Shown here: piece after piece, positions 13,230 to 24,700 of the stretch
How the letters are laid out: each line of letters opens with the position of its first letter
Numbering within the stretch: the stretch's first letter is position 1
Assembly: GCA_022570795.1 (NCBI GenBank)
Contig: JAKUDP010000008.1
Location: 186,001-250,000, forward strand
Direction of reading: 5' to 3'
DNA: 64,000 bases
Source of the DNA: Sphaerulina vaccinii
Lineage: Eukaryota; Ascomycota; Dothideomycetes; Mycosphaerellales; Mycosphaerellaceae
Program-made: the position numbers and the translations under genes
The notes under the pieces: generated by a model
What the model saw: the letters and a program-made list of their open reading frames with translations, nothing else
What the model was told of the DNA's origin: nothing
The model's database searches: none

Positions 13230-13264
13230 TCTCCGTTCTCTCGCGTTTTTCTCACAGCACCACG
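13230..13264. repeat. 35-bp direct repeat, copy 2
   Basis: Second copy of the repeat at 13036-13070. It ends 3 bp from the sirtuin stop codon, so it lies in that gene's 3' UTR. Confidence 0.75.
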
Positions 13265-13267
13265 TCT

Positions 13268-14467
13268 TCATCCTCCCTGGCTCAGCCCCCCTTCGAGATC
13301 AGAGACGCATCGCAGCTCATCTCCTGCGCCCGAGCCATCGACTTTCGGCGCTGTCGCTGCTGCTCCACCCCCAACAAATACATGACCAAGTCCCCCATCT
13401 TCTGCTTGATACTTCTTGTCCGGCTTCGCCAGTTCCGACGGAAGCCGCTCGTTCTTCACTTTGTCTGTATGCCACCTAGACAAGTCAAGTGTCTGATCAA
13501 CGTCCTTCGTAAGCTTTTCGATCTCATCTTCGAGTTGCTCGTCCTTGGTCTTCTCTTTCGCCTCCTCGACCTCTGCTGCTTTCCCAATATCTGTGCTTGC
13601 CTTGGCAGAAGTTGTTGCCCATAATGCTTCTAGCTCTTCGAGCCAACCACATGCCTCTGCTAGCTTCTTCACCCCAGTATCGCAGTCCTCTAGCAGTAGC
13701 ACATCATCAGCTCGAGTACCCAGATTGCCGACCCTCTCCTTGTTGATCAATAGTCGCGGCTTGTCTTCTCTGGCGTAGCCTGGTAGACTTGCGAATGGCT
13801 GTACAGTCAAGCTCGTGCCCATCACGATGCAAAGATCTGCTTGGGCGGGATGATCTTGGTTCTCGAAGAAAGCTCTAGGTAGTTGTTCACCGAAGAACAC
13901 AATCTCGGGCTTGACAAGACCTTTGCAGTGGTAACATTTCGGTATCGTCATCTTCTCCACGTGCTTCTTGATGTCGTCGCTCGGATATGGCTCTTTGCAG
14001 TCGATGCAGGATTGCTGAGCGAATGAGCCATGTGCTGCGATCATCTTCTCGTCTGGCACGCCAGCTTCTTGTTCCAGACAATCAATGTTCTGCGTGAAAC
14101 ATTTGAGCAGTAGGCCTTTCTTGTGCAGGAGACTGATGAAGGAGTGTGTGATAGTCGGACGATACTTTCCCGGATACAGCTCATGCGCCAGTGCATAGAA
14201 AGGTTCTGGATTCTGTCTGAAATAGCTGATATCGAATACAGCTTCAGCATAAGGAAGATTCAGCCTGGCCAGGTTCGCATATAGGCCAGTCTCGGGACTT
14301 CTGAAGTCTGGGATTCCTGCACTCGTACTGATACCTGCTCCTGTCATGACTACGACATTTTTGACTCTGCCGCTTTTGATATACTCCGCCAAGGCTTCGA
14401 GTGTCCTACCTGTGAGAGTGTTTGGCGGAGTAGATTCGTCGATCGGCGTGCTTTCTTCGTTGCCCAT
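13268..14467 (-). CDS. HST2: NAD-dependent protein deacetylase, Hst2/SIRT2 type
   Basis: A single exon of 399 aa starts at ATG 14467. The sirtuin core is complete: GAGIS at 43-47 and TQNID at 125-129 for NAD binding, the catalytic His146 in AAHGS, four zinc cysteines (C154, C157, C178, C181) and GTSL at 217-220. The N terminus begins MGNEES, with Gly2 and a Ser at position 6, which would suit N-myristoylation; this is inference. After about residue 285 the chain becomes acidic and lysine-rich (KAAEVEEAKEKTKDEQ), probably disordered. The core is closest to the cytosolic Hst2/SIRT2 class, which removes acetyl groups from histone H4K16 and other proteins while consuming NAD. Confidence 0.93.
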   Translation of the reverse strand: MGNEESTPIDESTPPNTLTGRTLEALAEYIKSGRVKNVVVMTGAGISTSAGIPDFRSPETGLYANLARLNLPYAEAVFDISYFRQNPEPFYALAHELYPGKYRPTITHSFISLLHKKGLLLKCFTQNIDCLEQEAGVPDEKMIAAHGSFAQQSCIDCKEPYPSDDIKKHVEKMTIPKCYHCKGLVKPEIVFFGEQLPRAFFENQDHPAQADLCIVMGTSLTVQPFASLPGYAREDKPRLLINKERVGNLGTRADDVLLLEDCDTGVKKLAEACGWLEELEALWATTSAKASTDIGKAAEVEEAKEKTKDEQLEDEIEKLTKDVDQTLDLSRWHTDKVKNERLPSELAKPDKKYQAEDGGLGHVFVGGGAAATAPKVDGSGAGDELRCVSDLEGGLSQGG

Positions 14468-15455
14468 TTTGAACTCAGAGTCTACTTTTGCGTCCCTCTT
14501 GGCTACGCTGATTCTCCAGCTTCTGCCTTTCTTGCTGCCCTTGCCTTCTGGCTGTTGACCACGCTTGGCCTTTGAATTGCGTCCCCTCCCTATGGTGACG
14601 AGTTGGGAGGGGTATTGGCCGTGAGAAGCTCAATTTGTTTGTTGCGACCCAGCATCCAGTCGAGTGCTGTTCAAAGAAGAGCTGCAAAGTGTTGGACTTG
14701 CAAAGCTGATTTTGCCACGAAGAAAGTTTCTGCTGGTAGAGGACAGGTGTGTAGATATGTAGTGGAACCACAGACAGCTCAGTTGTGACTGCTTCAAGGT
14801 CACTTGTACGACTGATGGTGTAGCCTAGCTAGCTCCTCGTGATTGTGAAGATGTTATGCGAGAGATGGTGGACAATAAATTAGTGATAGAGGTTGCGATA
14901 CATACAGACCCACCTCCTTGATGACGTAAGAGCGCCAAGACTGACATGTGCAACGAGCTATAACGTTGTACAAATTCATTAACATTTCCGAACTAGCAGA
15001 GCTACATATCACAAGCACGAAGCCTAAGAATACCTCCAAGACTTTCATCATGACCTCCGGTTTCCTCAGATTCTAGCTCAGAGCTCTTTGCCTCACAACA
15101 TCAGCAACTGCATAACTCGGGCCTGTTTGGCTCATAGCAACAATCGCTCCTTAGCAGCCAGCAGCAAGCCAGTTCAGGTCGTTCCGGATCGCAACGACCC
15201 AAGTCCGGAGCCTTCCAGGATCTTCGCCCCTCGGACGTGAAGCGAGAAGGTAGCAGTCTCTTCGGTCGACACAGATGAGTCTACCGTGCTTTTGAACAAA
15301 TGATCTGTGTGACTCGCTCGACGTCGTTCGCGCGCTGCCCTGCTCCGTGGAGACCTGACCGATCGTCATGCCACTCAATATAACGAGCTTATCGTGGTCG
15401 TTCTGACAAGTACTTCTGGCTTACGTGCAACACGCCTCCTCGATCGATCTACCAA
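14468..15455. other. intergenic DNA upstream of the sirtuin; one weak small ORF inside
   Basis: No gene is firmly supported. On the minus strand, 15051-14854 encodes 65 aa starting MMKVLEVFLGFVLVICSSAS, which resembles a signal peptide, followed by three cysteines. It could be a small secreted protein or the first exon of one, but nothing else supports it. Confidence 0.4.
14854..15051 (-). CDS. possible small secreted protein (65 aa)
   Basis: The first 20 residues form a hydrophobic, signal-like segment starting at ATG 15051. The remaining 45 residues hold three cysteines and no family I know. A possible splice donor (GTGGGT) lies inside, so the true C terminus may differ. An open frame of this size can arise by chance. 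Confidence 0.2.
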   Translation of the reverse strand: MMKVLEVFLGFVLVICSSASSEMLMNLYNVIARCTCQSWRSYVIKEVGLYVSQPLSLIYCPPSLA

Positions 15456-15887
15456 TCAGTCCAAGAGTTCCGGGGTGTCGTACTCGTAATCTGCCATCAG
15501 CACGAACCGAATCACTGGTCTCTGTTGCACTTCGAGATGTGCGAATTGCTCCAAAATGGTCCTAGAGAAGCGCTCGTGGGACGTCTTGTGCCTAACGTCG
15601 ACGCGGATGTAAAGTGGCGAGGTTCCTGAATAGTGCAGCATCTTGCTTGCTACACCCATGCGTACAGTAACGCCACCGCCATCCCCAATCTCGAATTTTG
15701 CAGCTTCGAAAGCCTCTTCAATACCGGTGGGGAGGTCTTCGATTTCCTGAAAGTGTGCATGTTCGTCCCAATGAAGAGGGCAGCGCAGGTCGAGTGGCGT
15801 CTCGTATGCAGGACCTTCTGATGGGATAAATGCTTCTGATTTGGTTGTTCCAGCAGGTGTGGGTACAGCTCTCGTGATCAAGTCCAT
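15456..15887 (-). CDS. uncharacterised protein (143 aa, or last exon of a longer gene)
   Basis: The frame starts at ATG 15887 and ends at 15456. It reads like real protein: acidic in the first half (HWDEHAHFQEIEDLPTGIEE), then alternating hydrophobic strands. I do not recognise a family. Upstream on the same strand, frames at about 16140-15960 (SGKWKVNVDGEVRLRLEGKN) and 16552-16380 (MSNTAAQALTDLAQEHLVVG) also look coding. The gene may therefore be a multi-exon gene starting near 16.45 kb. I could not find a set of splice sites that joins them cleanly. Confidence 0.45.
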   Translation of the reverse strand: MDLITRAVPTPAGTTKSEAFIPSEGPAYETPLDLRCPLHWDEHAHFQEIEDLPTGIEEAFEAAKFEIGDGGGVTVRMGVASKMLHYSGTSPLYIRVDVRHKTSHERFSRTILEQFAHLEVQQRPVIRFVLMADYEYDTPELLD

Positions 15888-16573
15888 ATTGCTTGGTTGT
15901 ATTGCTTGTTCGAAAGGTGAGCCTGCGCTGCGATTCGAAGTGCTTGGCTTTCAACTTGTAGTGTTGATATATCTTTGCGAGAATGAAGAGTCATGTCGAC
16001 ACGTTTCACTACCTCCTCTGGCGCGTTCTTTCCTTCAAGCCTTAACCTAACTTCTCCGTCCACATTCACCTTCCACTTTCCACTTTCCACATTAACAGCA
16101 GCAGGTACAATAGTCAGTTCAGATTCGGGTCAAGAATGTGAAGGCCACCTAGAATGGTCAGGTACTTGCTGTCTTGGTTGCCTCGGTTGATGCGGGAGAA
16201 AAGAAGCCCGGACAATTCGCTATAATTTTGATCAGCAATGTGTATAAAAGTGAAGAGTGATGATCGAAACGCTATCGGCGGAGCTTCCACTCTTATAGCA
16301 TCCAGAGCTACACAAAGGCGGAAGGAGAATTGCAAGCTCGCTTCCAACCACGAGATGTTCCTGCGCGAGATCTGTGAGAGCTTGTGCCGCCGTATTCGAC
16401 ATCTGGTAGTCGTGTGAGAAGAATTGAGCAGACCCTGGTAACCCTGATGGCCCAGTCATCTCCTGTACCGAGCTATAGTCTACGACATTGCGTCTCGCGA
16501 CAGTGCGCGATGTGATTGCAGTCAACTTACACAGACAAGATTTCGAGTGCAAGCCTTTCGAGCTGACGAATCC
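15888..16573 (-). other. possible upstream exons of the 15.5 kb gene
   Basis: Two coding-like stretches on the minus strand lie in different frames and are separated by stops. A candidate 48-nt intron (GTTTCG to TATAG with a GCTGAT branch site) lies near 16265-16218, but the following frame stops soon after. Unspliced relic or mis-joined exons are both possible. Confidence 0.25.
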
Positions 16574-18472
16574 TCACATGAACGCGAAGCGCTCGCTGCC
16601 TCTCTTCACAAATCTAAATGGTACCTTGCCTGCGCGCATCTGAATCGTGATAATGGTCATCATACCAGTCTTCAGCAACTCCCTCGCTCTCGCATCAGCC
16701 TTCTTCCATGCCGCGCGCTTTTCAGCTTCACTGGCCTTGGCAAATTGCTCATCTGGCAAGTATTCGCTTACATCGAGCTCGACAGTCCAGGTCTTGAATA
16801 TGACAGCCAACACAGCCAGGATCTCGACTTGAGCGAAACGTCGTCCGAGACATGAGCGATAACCTTCGCTGAAGGGAAGATATGCACCTTTAGCTGGTCG
16901 GAATAGGGTTGCTGCAGTGTCAGGCCGCTTGTCTGTTTCATCGAATTCGAGGCCTTCTTCCTTCGCATATTCTTCGTCATCTGTCTGGCCGTGTGTTTTG
17001 CTTGGGTCGAGAAGCCAACGCTCTGGTCGGAATTCGAGTAGATCTTCTTCGGATGTGTGGGGCCAGAAGCGCGGATTTCGATGTGTTGCAGTGGTGTTCA
17101 AAGTCACATAGGTGTTCTCTGGCACTGTGATCTGCTTGCCATCGATGTTTAATGTCTGTGGCCTATCCTTAGGAGTCGTCTTTGGGATGCCGATAACAGG
17201 AGGTATCAATCGCAGCTGTTCGTTCATGACAGCTCCACACATGCTGCCAAAGAGCTTCGTCATGTCGTTCTCATAATCCCACTCTGACGATGGCCGGCTG
17301 CCGAGGATCGCGTCTAGATCTTTCTGGAGTCGCCTCTGCGAAGCCATATGCATTGCCAAAAACAGAATCGAAAAGTGAATCGTGTTTGCAGCAGTTTCAT
17401 GGCCAGCGAGGATGAAAACAAAGGAGTTTCCCATAACATCTTCATCAGTAAAGGGCGCCTGTCCGGACTTGGCTTGTGCCTTTTCACTGTCCACATTGAC
17501 ATCGACATTCAAAGTCTCCTGCGTAAGTCCAGCACCTTTGACCAACGCGCCCATAAGATCCATGTTCCCGGCGCCACCTCCGCCAGCTCGGACTTCTTGC
17601 CTTTTCGCCTGATACATCTCCCTCATGTACTTGCCCCACTCCACGTATGCCTCGTTAGCAACTTTGTGGATCTTCAGTGGCGATCTCGACAAAAGCCAAC
17701 GTGGTGTTATCATGATGGCTATCAGATTGTGCAACAAAGTCTCGAGTGCATCCTTGTAGGTCAAGGTGTGGCCTTCTGGCACAGTTGCCACTTTGCCCTC
17801 GTGCGGCCAGTGGAGTTGTACGCCGAAACCAGCCAAGCTGATCACATGAAGAGACAATCGCATCGACTCCGTGGCTACACTCCACACGGGTCCGCTGTCC
17901 TTCTGACCCTGGCTGGTCCAGCCTTTCATCATTCCTTCTGCCTGTCTAAGTGATTCATGCCAGACCAGATGGTTGTTGCGCTCCGTGAACGGCGGACTTG
18001 TCACTTTACGGTGATGTCTCCACGTGTGTCCTTCAGTCGATACGACACTCTTACCAAAGAGGTCTACACTGCCATACATCCAGATTGGCTTTGGAAAGTC
18101 TGTACGTCTTGCAGTAATTTGTGCTGCGGCCTCAGGATCCGCAACGAACACAGTATTCGCGCCTGGAGATACAAGCATGAACATGTCGCTACCAAACTCC
18201 TTGAAGCTGTCATGTTGCTTCGCCCAGGAGAACTCCGGGACGATATACTCTCTCCATCTCGCATTCCTGAAGGCAGGAACGAGGTCGATAAATGGAAGCC
18301 ATAGTCGATGCGTTATGAGCCAGAAGCGGTTGAAAGTGTAGACTGGTAACACAACGTATGGTATGCCGGATTGCTTAGCAGCAGATATGTTCTTGGCGAG
18401 GGCTTTGTAGTAGCTCACTGCGTAAATCGCCAGTAGGCCCAGGAAGGCAACGACCAGATACGAAGGCACCAT
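16574..18472 (-). CDS. cytochrome P450 monooxygenase, membrane-anchored
   Basis: A single exon of 632 aa starts at ATG 18472. An N-terminal membrane anchor (residues 1-23, LVVAFLGLLAIYAV) places it on the ER facing the cytosol. The I-helix oxygen-binding motif is AGHETAAN at 356-363. The ExxR motif is E418-R421. PERW is at about 483-486, and the haem loop PFSEGYRSCLGRRF at 533-546 supplies Cys541. All catalytic landmarks are intact. At 632 aa it is longer than most P450s (about 500), owing partly to an acidic insert before the haem loop. The substrate cannot be told from sequence, and no biosynthetic backbone gene lies nearby, so a xenobiotic or lipid role is as likely as secondary metabolism. 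Confidence 0.92.
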   Translation of the reverse strand: MVPSYLVVAFLGLLAIYAVSYYKALAKNISAAKQSGIPYVVLPVYTFNRFWLITHRLWLPFIDLVPAFRNARWREYIVPEFSWAKQHDSFKEFGSDMFMLVSPGANTVFVADPEAAAQITARRTDFPKPIWMYGSVDLFGKSVVSTEGHTWRHHRKVTSPPFTERNNHLVWHESLRQAEGMMKGWTSQGQKDSGPVWSVATESMRLSLHVISLAGFGVQLHWPHEGKVATVPEGHTLTYKDALETLLHNLIAIMITPRWLLSRSPLKIHKVANEAYVEWGKYMREMYQAKRQEVRAGGGGAGNMDLMGALVKGAGLTQETLNVDVNVDSEKAQAKSGQAPFTDEDVMGNSFVFILAGHETAANTIHFSILFLAMHMASQRRLQKDLDAILGSRPSSEWDYENDMTKLFGSMCGAVMNEQLRLIPPVIGIPKTTPKDRPQTLNIDGKQITVPENTYVTLNTTATHRNPRFWPHTSEEDLLEFRPERWLLDPSKTHGQTDDEEYAKEEGLEFDETDKRPDTAATLFRPAKGAYLPFSEGYRSCLGRRFAQVEILAVLAVIFKTWTVELDVSEYLPDEQFAKASEAEKRAAWKKADARARELLKTGMMTIITIQMRAGKVPFRFVKRGSERFAFM

Positions 18473-20221
18473 CTTGTTCTGACCCAGAAACAGGAACCAA
18501 GACGGAGAAGAATGCCGAGTATGCGGTGATAGTCGCTCGCCTCTGCTGGTATCTCCACGATCTGGCGAGTCGTAGGTATGTGGGATTCAGCAAAGTGCGT
18601 CCCCAAGAGAGATCTGCAGATTTCGCCCTGAAGAAGCCTTTGCGTGCTGATTCCGCGCGCCTCCACCAGTGGCGCGAGATCCTCTAACCGAAGCTGAACG
18701 ATTGGCAGCCTTCGAGGCTCTCGCAAGGACTATGCGAGGCAGCCAGTCTTGTAGTTGTATGATGTTGGTCGGAGGACACAGCAGGTGTTGCGTGAAAGAT
18801 GAGAGTCTCAACACGCTGGCAGATTTCACAACACATAGCCTCACAAGTTGCCAGGAGATGTCGTCCATGACGATTAACTCTCTTCTATACAACCAATCGT
18901 ATGAGCGCATTGTGGTTCGGACGAATGCTTTCCCGGCGTGCGGTACGAGCATTCTCGTAGGCTAACCTTTTCAGGGACTCTCGACATGCCTTGCAGACAT
19001 CCAGAGCAGCCTTGCCATGCTGTACCCGAATGCTCAAGGAGGCAGGTCTGGCGCTGGGATCGAGAGCTTCTAGAGAGCAAACGAGTACGGCTGCCACTGG
19101 AGTGCTCGCATTGTGTATGTAAGCAATGATAGACCTGCAGACCGGGCTCCAGACCAGCAAAGCCGGAAGACGGGTAAGTTCAGGTTGTAGATGTCAGAGG
19201 ATCCGGCACTTCTCGCCCTGCCTCAGGTGTAGCCTCTAGCTAAGGACGAGCTCATGATCGACCAAGAATACCGTGTCTTGACGAGAGAAGGGCCGACTTC
19301 TTGGCACGATCCACGATGCGAATGCCTAGCAAGACGGACTGTTTGTTGCTGAGACCGCCGTAGCTCAGGCCTTGTTGGTATGTGAGTGAATAATTGGTTG
19401 GCATGTTGTTGGCACAATCAGAAAGAGGGCAGCTCTGCGCCGAGACGAGACCGTTGGTGCCTTGTGACGTGGGACGAGGGACTTTGAAGGGACCTCAGGA
19501 CGTGGTGGCATCTCGCTTCGAGTGAAGATCACGCTAGCACAAGATCCCAAGCTAGCGGATCGGAACACGGCTGCACGTCTCTTGCACCACACTGCACCGT
19601 AACACTACAACCTCATTGCATCAGCACGTCGCCAGAAGCGCTTCACAGTAGGCGTGAGTGATTGTGCAATGATATGTGTGAGATCCACCCGAGGCAACCG
19701 ATGTGCACGATGAAACCATCCGAACCTCGCTACCAACACGTCGGAAGCTCAACTCTGTCCGTACAGCTCCCTGTCACCCAGTCATAATGTAAGCGATCTT
19801 ACCAGCAAGGAAAGCTTGTTAAGCTCGCTAGCAGCAAGTGCCGCCATTCAGATCATCAGACCCTCGAATTATAGATCCCCTTGTAGGGTACCAACGAGCC
19901 TTTTTCCGTGGACGATAATAAAGCAAATAGACGAAGCCCGAAGCTGCGCAGCCCGCGGACCCCTCAAGGATGTCTTGTCTTTGCTGCGGTGCTGTGCTAA
20001 CGTGGATCAATAATATGCTCTGCTGGACTGGACACGCAGACAGGCCTAGGCAGTCAGTATATGTAAGTACCAAGACTTGCCGCTTGAGGGCCAGGTTTAC
20101 GGTGTGCGTTGTTGGCCTTTTTGTTCTCATTTCTTCTCCGTACATCTGTCTTCACTTCAGCATACAGCTTTTGCATCAAACAAACCTCATGTGTGCTCCA
20201 GAGCAGGAACCAAAGCTCAAT
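18473..20221. other. gene-poor intergenic DNA
   Basis: No supported gene. An ATG at 19970 opens a frame into the pseudogene that follows, but 19970-20221 has no protein-like features apart from one hydrophobic stretch. Confidence 0.45.
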
Positions 20222-20766
20222 ATGGATCGTCGAGCCAGTCTGGATCCCAACGACCCGCTCCAAGAAGTACAACATAACGCCACCACCACTACTGGGGAAC
20301 AACAAGCTCCCGAAGGAGCATTCTACTACGACACATTCTTGCAATCAATCTCGAATGACATAACACAATATCTAGCGAAGCAACAGCAAAGCAAGACGAC
20401 GAAATCAATAAAGTCAACAACGAATACCCGAAGATGCTCTGTTGACGATATATGTCGGCGGATCAAGAAGCGCAGATCCAACAGGACATCCAAGTTCAGA
20501 TCGAAGCATCTCAAGCGTCGCAATAGCAGTCCATCATGAACAATACTCCACCTGAGCATTATATACTCTATTATCGCACTCCCGGCCAGTACTACCGATG
20601 AAACGAATACGGTCCGGATCGGGTCACTGGCATCTGGTATTGCCAATACCGAAGAATTGGCACGCCGTTCTATGTCAGAAGTCTATATCAACCCAGCATC
20701 CTGGTGTATGATGTTATAGCAAAGGACTTATTGAAACATCCCACCACATCTCGCCATCTGTCCTAA
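20222..20766 (+). pseudogene. decayed ORF with one frameshift and three in-frame stops
   Basis: From ATG 20222 a frame reads MDRRASLDPNDPLQEV and on to a Q-rich stretch near 20390. The protein-like reading then continues in the next frame (KQDDEINKVNNEYPKM) to 20766. That second frame is broken by TGA at 20443, TAG at 20527 and TGA at 20599, yet the segments between them look coherent: SADQEAQIQQDIQVQIEASQ, NNTPPEHYILYYRTPGQYYR and RIGTPFYVRSLYQPSILVYD. The TAG sits beside a CAG (CAATAGCAG), as expected if a glutamine codon mutated C to T. I do not recognise the family. Alternatively the coherence is chance, so confidence is moderate. Confidence 0.45.
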
Positions 20767-21708
20767 GCATCTAGACTTCGAACATGCCAGCCATACGCTG
20801 CAAGAGCAGAGACGTCAAAGCGTAATAGTACGGCGTATGGAACGGCACTGCCACACAGAACGAGTCCTAACGAGGCATAAAGAGACCACATAAGGACCAG
20901 GACCAGCAAGTCAGGTTGACCGCAAGTTTGCATGTGAATGGCAGAGTTGTAAGAACTTGCACCTGGGACGCATTTGAAGTCGACGAGGCGGCAATAGGGG
21001 AAGAGACAGCGGAAGACAGGTCATGCAGGCACGAATCAATGGATTCGACATTGGCACACTAAGTAATATATCGCTCATACTTCAGATGCGGCATCGCATC
21101 TTCACCTCCAAGATACGTCCAAGATATGCTAATATATGCCCATCCTCCGCTTTCATGATAAAAGTCAAAACGCTGTGGTGTCCAATATCGACCTGTGCAG
21201 CCAGCCGAGACCGTGGTATCTTGCGCTCGAAACATTTCAAAAGCAAAAGCAAAAGCAGAATCGCAACGAGCGTACGTGCCTCTCGTCTCCTGTAGTCGAC
21301 GGGCATCTCCTTCCATTCATGTCTTCATGCATCTTCCCTTTTTTCCTCAACATGCATCCCCCTCCATCTCGGCTTGCTTTCATCGTGTGCAGCACGTCGC
21401 AACGTGCTGAACAGGCAGCCTTCTCGGCTCCACAAGTCCTCCCAAAGAAGCTGGTCGTGTCATGTGCTGTTGTCTCGAAGTTGTCGTTTGGTAGCTTCAT
21501 TAGCTTCTGTGACAGTACTGTCGTTTCCAGTATTCAGCTTGAAATGCATCATCTGCTGAAGCCACCCCACGCACGCAATGGCGTGGGCGTGTGCGTATGT
21601 GTCTACGCGTCTTTGCAATAAAGCAAGCGCGCAGCATCATCATTGTATGTGCGAACGTGTCGCAAACTCCATCTTGCTGCTTCCGCGAGAACAGCTCATG
21701 TGAGAGTC
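20767..21708. other. intergenic DNA
   Basis: No gene seen. A short AAAGC-rich run lies near 21237-21260. The right end is the 3' flank of the MIT-domain gene. Confidence 0.45.
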
Positions 21709-24700
21709 TTACGCGAGTACCCACTCTGTACCTCGCTTAACATATTTATCCATCAACTGCGTCAAGTCTGCCAACACGAAGCGACAGATGTAGAATCCAA
21801 AGAACTCGGCTGCGTGGCGAATACTCAGTTCGAGGCCAACGTGTGTAGGCGAAGAGTGTTTGAGTCCTGGATCCTCGACTTGTCGGGCAATTTGATCTGA
21901 TAGACGTGTTAGCGAGGTGGATACAACCAAATGACGCGCATCGAGCCGAGCTGCAGGCAGCCAAGCGAGACGCCCAACCCATGCCCATAGCTTTGAAACT
22001 GCAACATGGCGATGATGCGGCTACAGTCGGTGGACATGTGGCGGTCTGCTGGCGCTGTCGATTAGAATAGTGCTGACTTACCCAGTACTTGAACGCCGTC
22101 GAACAACCGAGCCAAGGAACCCATATAATCCCTGTTAGGACCCTCGAATGCGAGATTCTGCGCCTGTCTTTTGTTCCCCCGTCGCTCGACTGGCACGAAG
22201 CTCGTCATGGGAACAGATGGTATCGTATGTTGGTCCTTTCCGTCGACTTTGAGACTTGGCGGAGATACCATGCCATTGCCAGATAGAGGTGCCCCAGAGC
22301 TCTTGTTTCGCAGCTTACGCCAAGAGCTGAGATAGCTCTTGCCGGAATTGCTCTTTGCTCCCTTGTCTGAGCCGGTCGCAGTCTCAGATGTGTTGTTTCC
22401 AGTCGCGGCCGCGCCATTGGCAGTAGGAGCATCCTTGAACATTCCTAGCGCACCTTGTGGTCCAACATCGCCTCCAAGCTTCTTCGCTAGAGCAGCCTGG
22501 GCCCGGTCCATGACTTCTTCGAAGCTCTCCAACTCAGCCTTGACAGCATCTGCATCGTAGGTATCGACAGTCGAAAGGCGACCAAGTGCTGCAGTCAACA
22601 GATCGCAGTTTGCAACCTTGTCTTCGACAAGCTTCAGCTTCACTCCGCGCGTCTGCCAGACCTCGCGAGGTACGAAAAGCTTGTCAGTCAGAAAGCCTCC
22701 TCGCGGATGCACTATAGTCGAGGACAGCGCACGCATGAGCCAGAATGGTCGCAGGAGAAAAGGTTCCGGACAAGGTTCGAGACCGGCAGGCTGAGCTTGT
22801 TGACTCGGCGATCGTGGAGATTGAGCAGACGACAGAAATGTATCGAAGAGATGGATGCCACCGCCAACCTGTGAATCGTAGGACATGTGTGCAAGTGACG
22901 GAAAGTTGGCACGCTGCGAGGTCAGCGGATTCTGACTTTGACTTCTTCTTGCCGCCGCGAAGCTCAAGAATGTCGAACTCATCGGAGTGGCCATGGACGA
23001 GAAAGCCTCCGGGTCTGGAGACGCCAGCAGTACGGTATGATCGCGTAGGCTCATAGTCGATCTGTTCTTCTTGAACAGCATTGGCTGCGAACCTTCCAAT
23101 GCATCAGCAGACGCCACCTCATAACTTGGTCTGTGATTGTATGTAGCGTGGTCTTCGTCGTCCGCGACAGTTGATAGCTCGAGCGATGGAGGCGACTGCA
23201 GAATGTGCTTATGAGCGACATCTGATGGAGTTGGCTCGAGCAGCTCTCCAATTCTTCCTTGTTCCTCAGCTGTATCCTGAACCTCATCTTGAAGCATAGG
23301 ACTCCTGTCGGTGTTGAAGGTAGAGGCGCGCCTACGGGCTGGCGGTGGCACAGATGTCTCGATCTTGAGCTGCTTGGCATTCGACTGTCTGCGGTTGCGC
23401 ACGCTTGTACGTCGGTCCTCCGCATTGGGTGGCTTAGGAAGTGAAGATCGTGGTGGCGCTGTAGGAGCTGGTAGAGCTGCACTCTCCCGAATGGCTCCAG
23501 CCTTCGACATGCGGCTGCCCAGCGCATCTTCTGCGACGGTCGCCAGAGATGACGCAGCAGTATCGCGAGACGAAACCTGCGAACTCTGCCATGTACTTCG
23601 CGAATTGTAGCTCGAGTCTGACTGGCGTGGGAGCGCAGATTTGGAGGAGACTCCAAAATCAAACTGATTTCCAAAGTCATTGGTCATCTCATCCAACAAG
23701 CGCTCCTCTTCATCGTCTTCTTCTGTGTTGACCATCGCAGACTGAAAGGGTCCAGCATTGATCTCGTCAATCTCAGAAGCCGGGACTTGAACAGACTCAT
23801 GATGGTTGCCTTGCCTATGGCCTGTTGGCTGCCTTCGTCGCGAGTCAAGATCAGGTTCGAGTCCTTCATCGTACGCGGCCTCCACTGCAGCATCAAAAGC
23901 CTCGTCGAAGCCAGGATCAGTCTCGCCACTTAGATCTCGCAGATGTTTCCTACGCGAGCCTTGGTGGTAGGAGTCGCGAGAGTGCACGGAAGCTGAGCAA
24001 GACAAGTTGAACTCATCGATCGGATCCAGCCAAGAGGTGGACTCCGAAGCCTCTCCATTCCGTGACTTCTCAGGCGACTGCCATGCTTCTTCACTTTGCG
24101 GCTTGAGTTCCGGAGACTGAGGCGATCGTTGCGTGGGTCTCTTCGGAGACAGTGGTCTAGGGATATACTTTGTGTGTTCGGGAGGCGGTAGGTGTATTGC
24201 CGGATCTCGTGCATGCTCATTAGTTGACCCAGCGACTCCAGCAGATGGGACGGATGGTCTTCTGCCGTACATGTCGGGCTCTCCTGTGAAGTTGGTGGAG
24301 TTCTCCACTGCAGCCATGGTTCGCGAGAAGAAGCTGTCGCGATCGTTGTGCCGGTATGATAATCTGGGTGCTCGACTCGACTCATTGCCAGGTTCCAATG
24401 TGTCGCCAGGAAGCGAATCCAGTGTGCGCTCGATCGGACTCACAGGTGCCAGTGGAAGTGATTTCACATCGTCACTCATAGGTCTTGCAGGCAGATCTTT
24501 CTCCTCGATAGAGTGCCTGTTCTCATGCACTAGCAATCTGAGCTCTTCCATCCGATTGCTGTACGTTACCCGAATGGCATCCAGCTTCCGCTTATCGTCT
24601 TCGCCAGAAGTTCGCTCCATAACTTGAGTAAGCAAATCACAAGCATCTCCATATGCCTCCAGCGCACCCTCGTAGTTCTGCGCATTGTCCAACAAGACTG

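Larger units (their letters stand above)
11644..13267. other. intergenic DNA upstream of adenylate cyclase with CTG/TGC runs
   Basis: This is probably the promoter and 5' leader of adenylate cyclase (minus strand) plus the 3' flank of the sirtuin. Short trinucleotide runs of CTG/TGC occur near 11800-11820 and 12060-12072. No convincing gene. The 35-bp repeat pair near 13.0-13.3 kb is listed separately. Confidence 0.5.

Noticed and set aside
23051..23680. 209-aa frame inside the MIT gene
   Set aside because: Alternative frame over low-complexity coding sequence; no domain.
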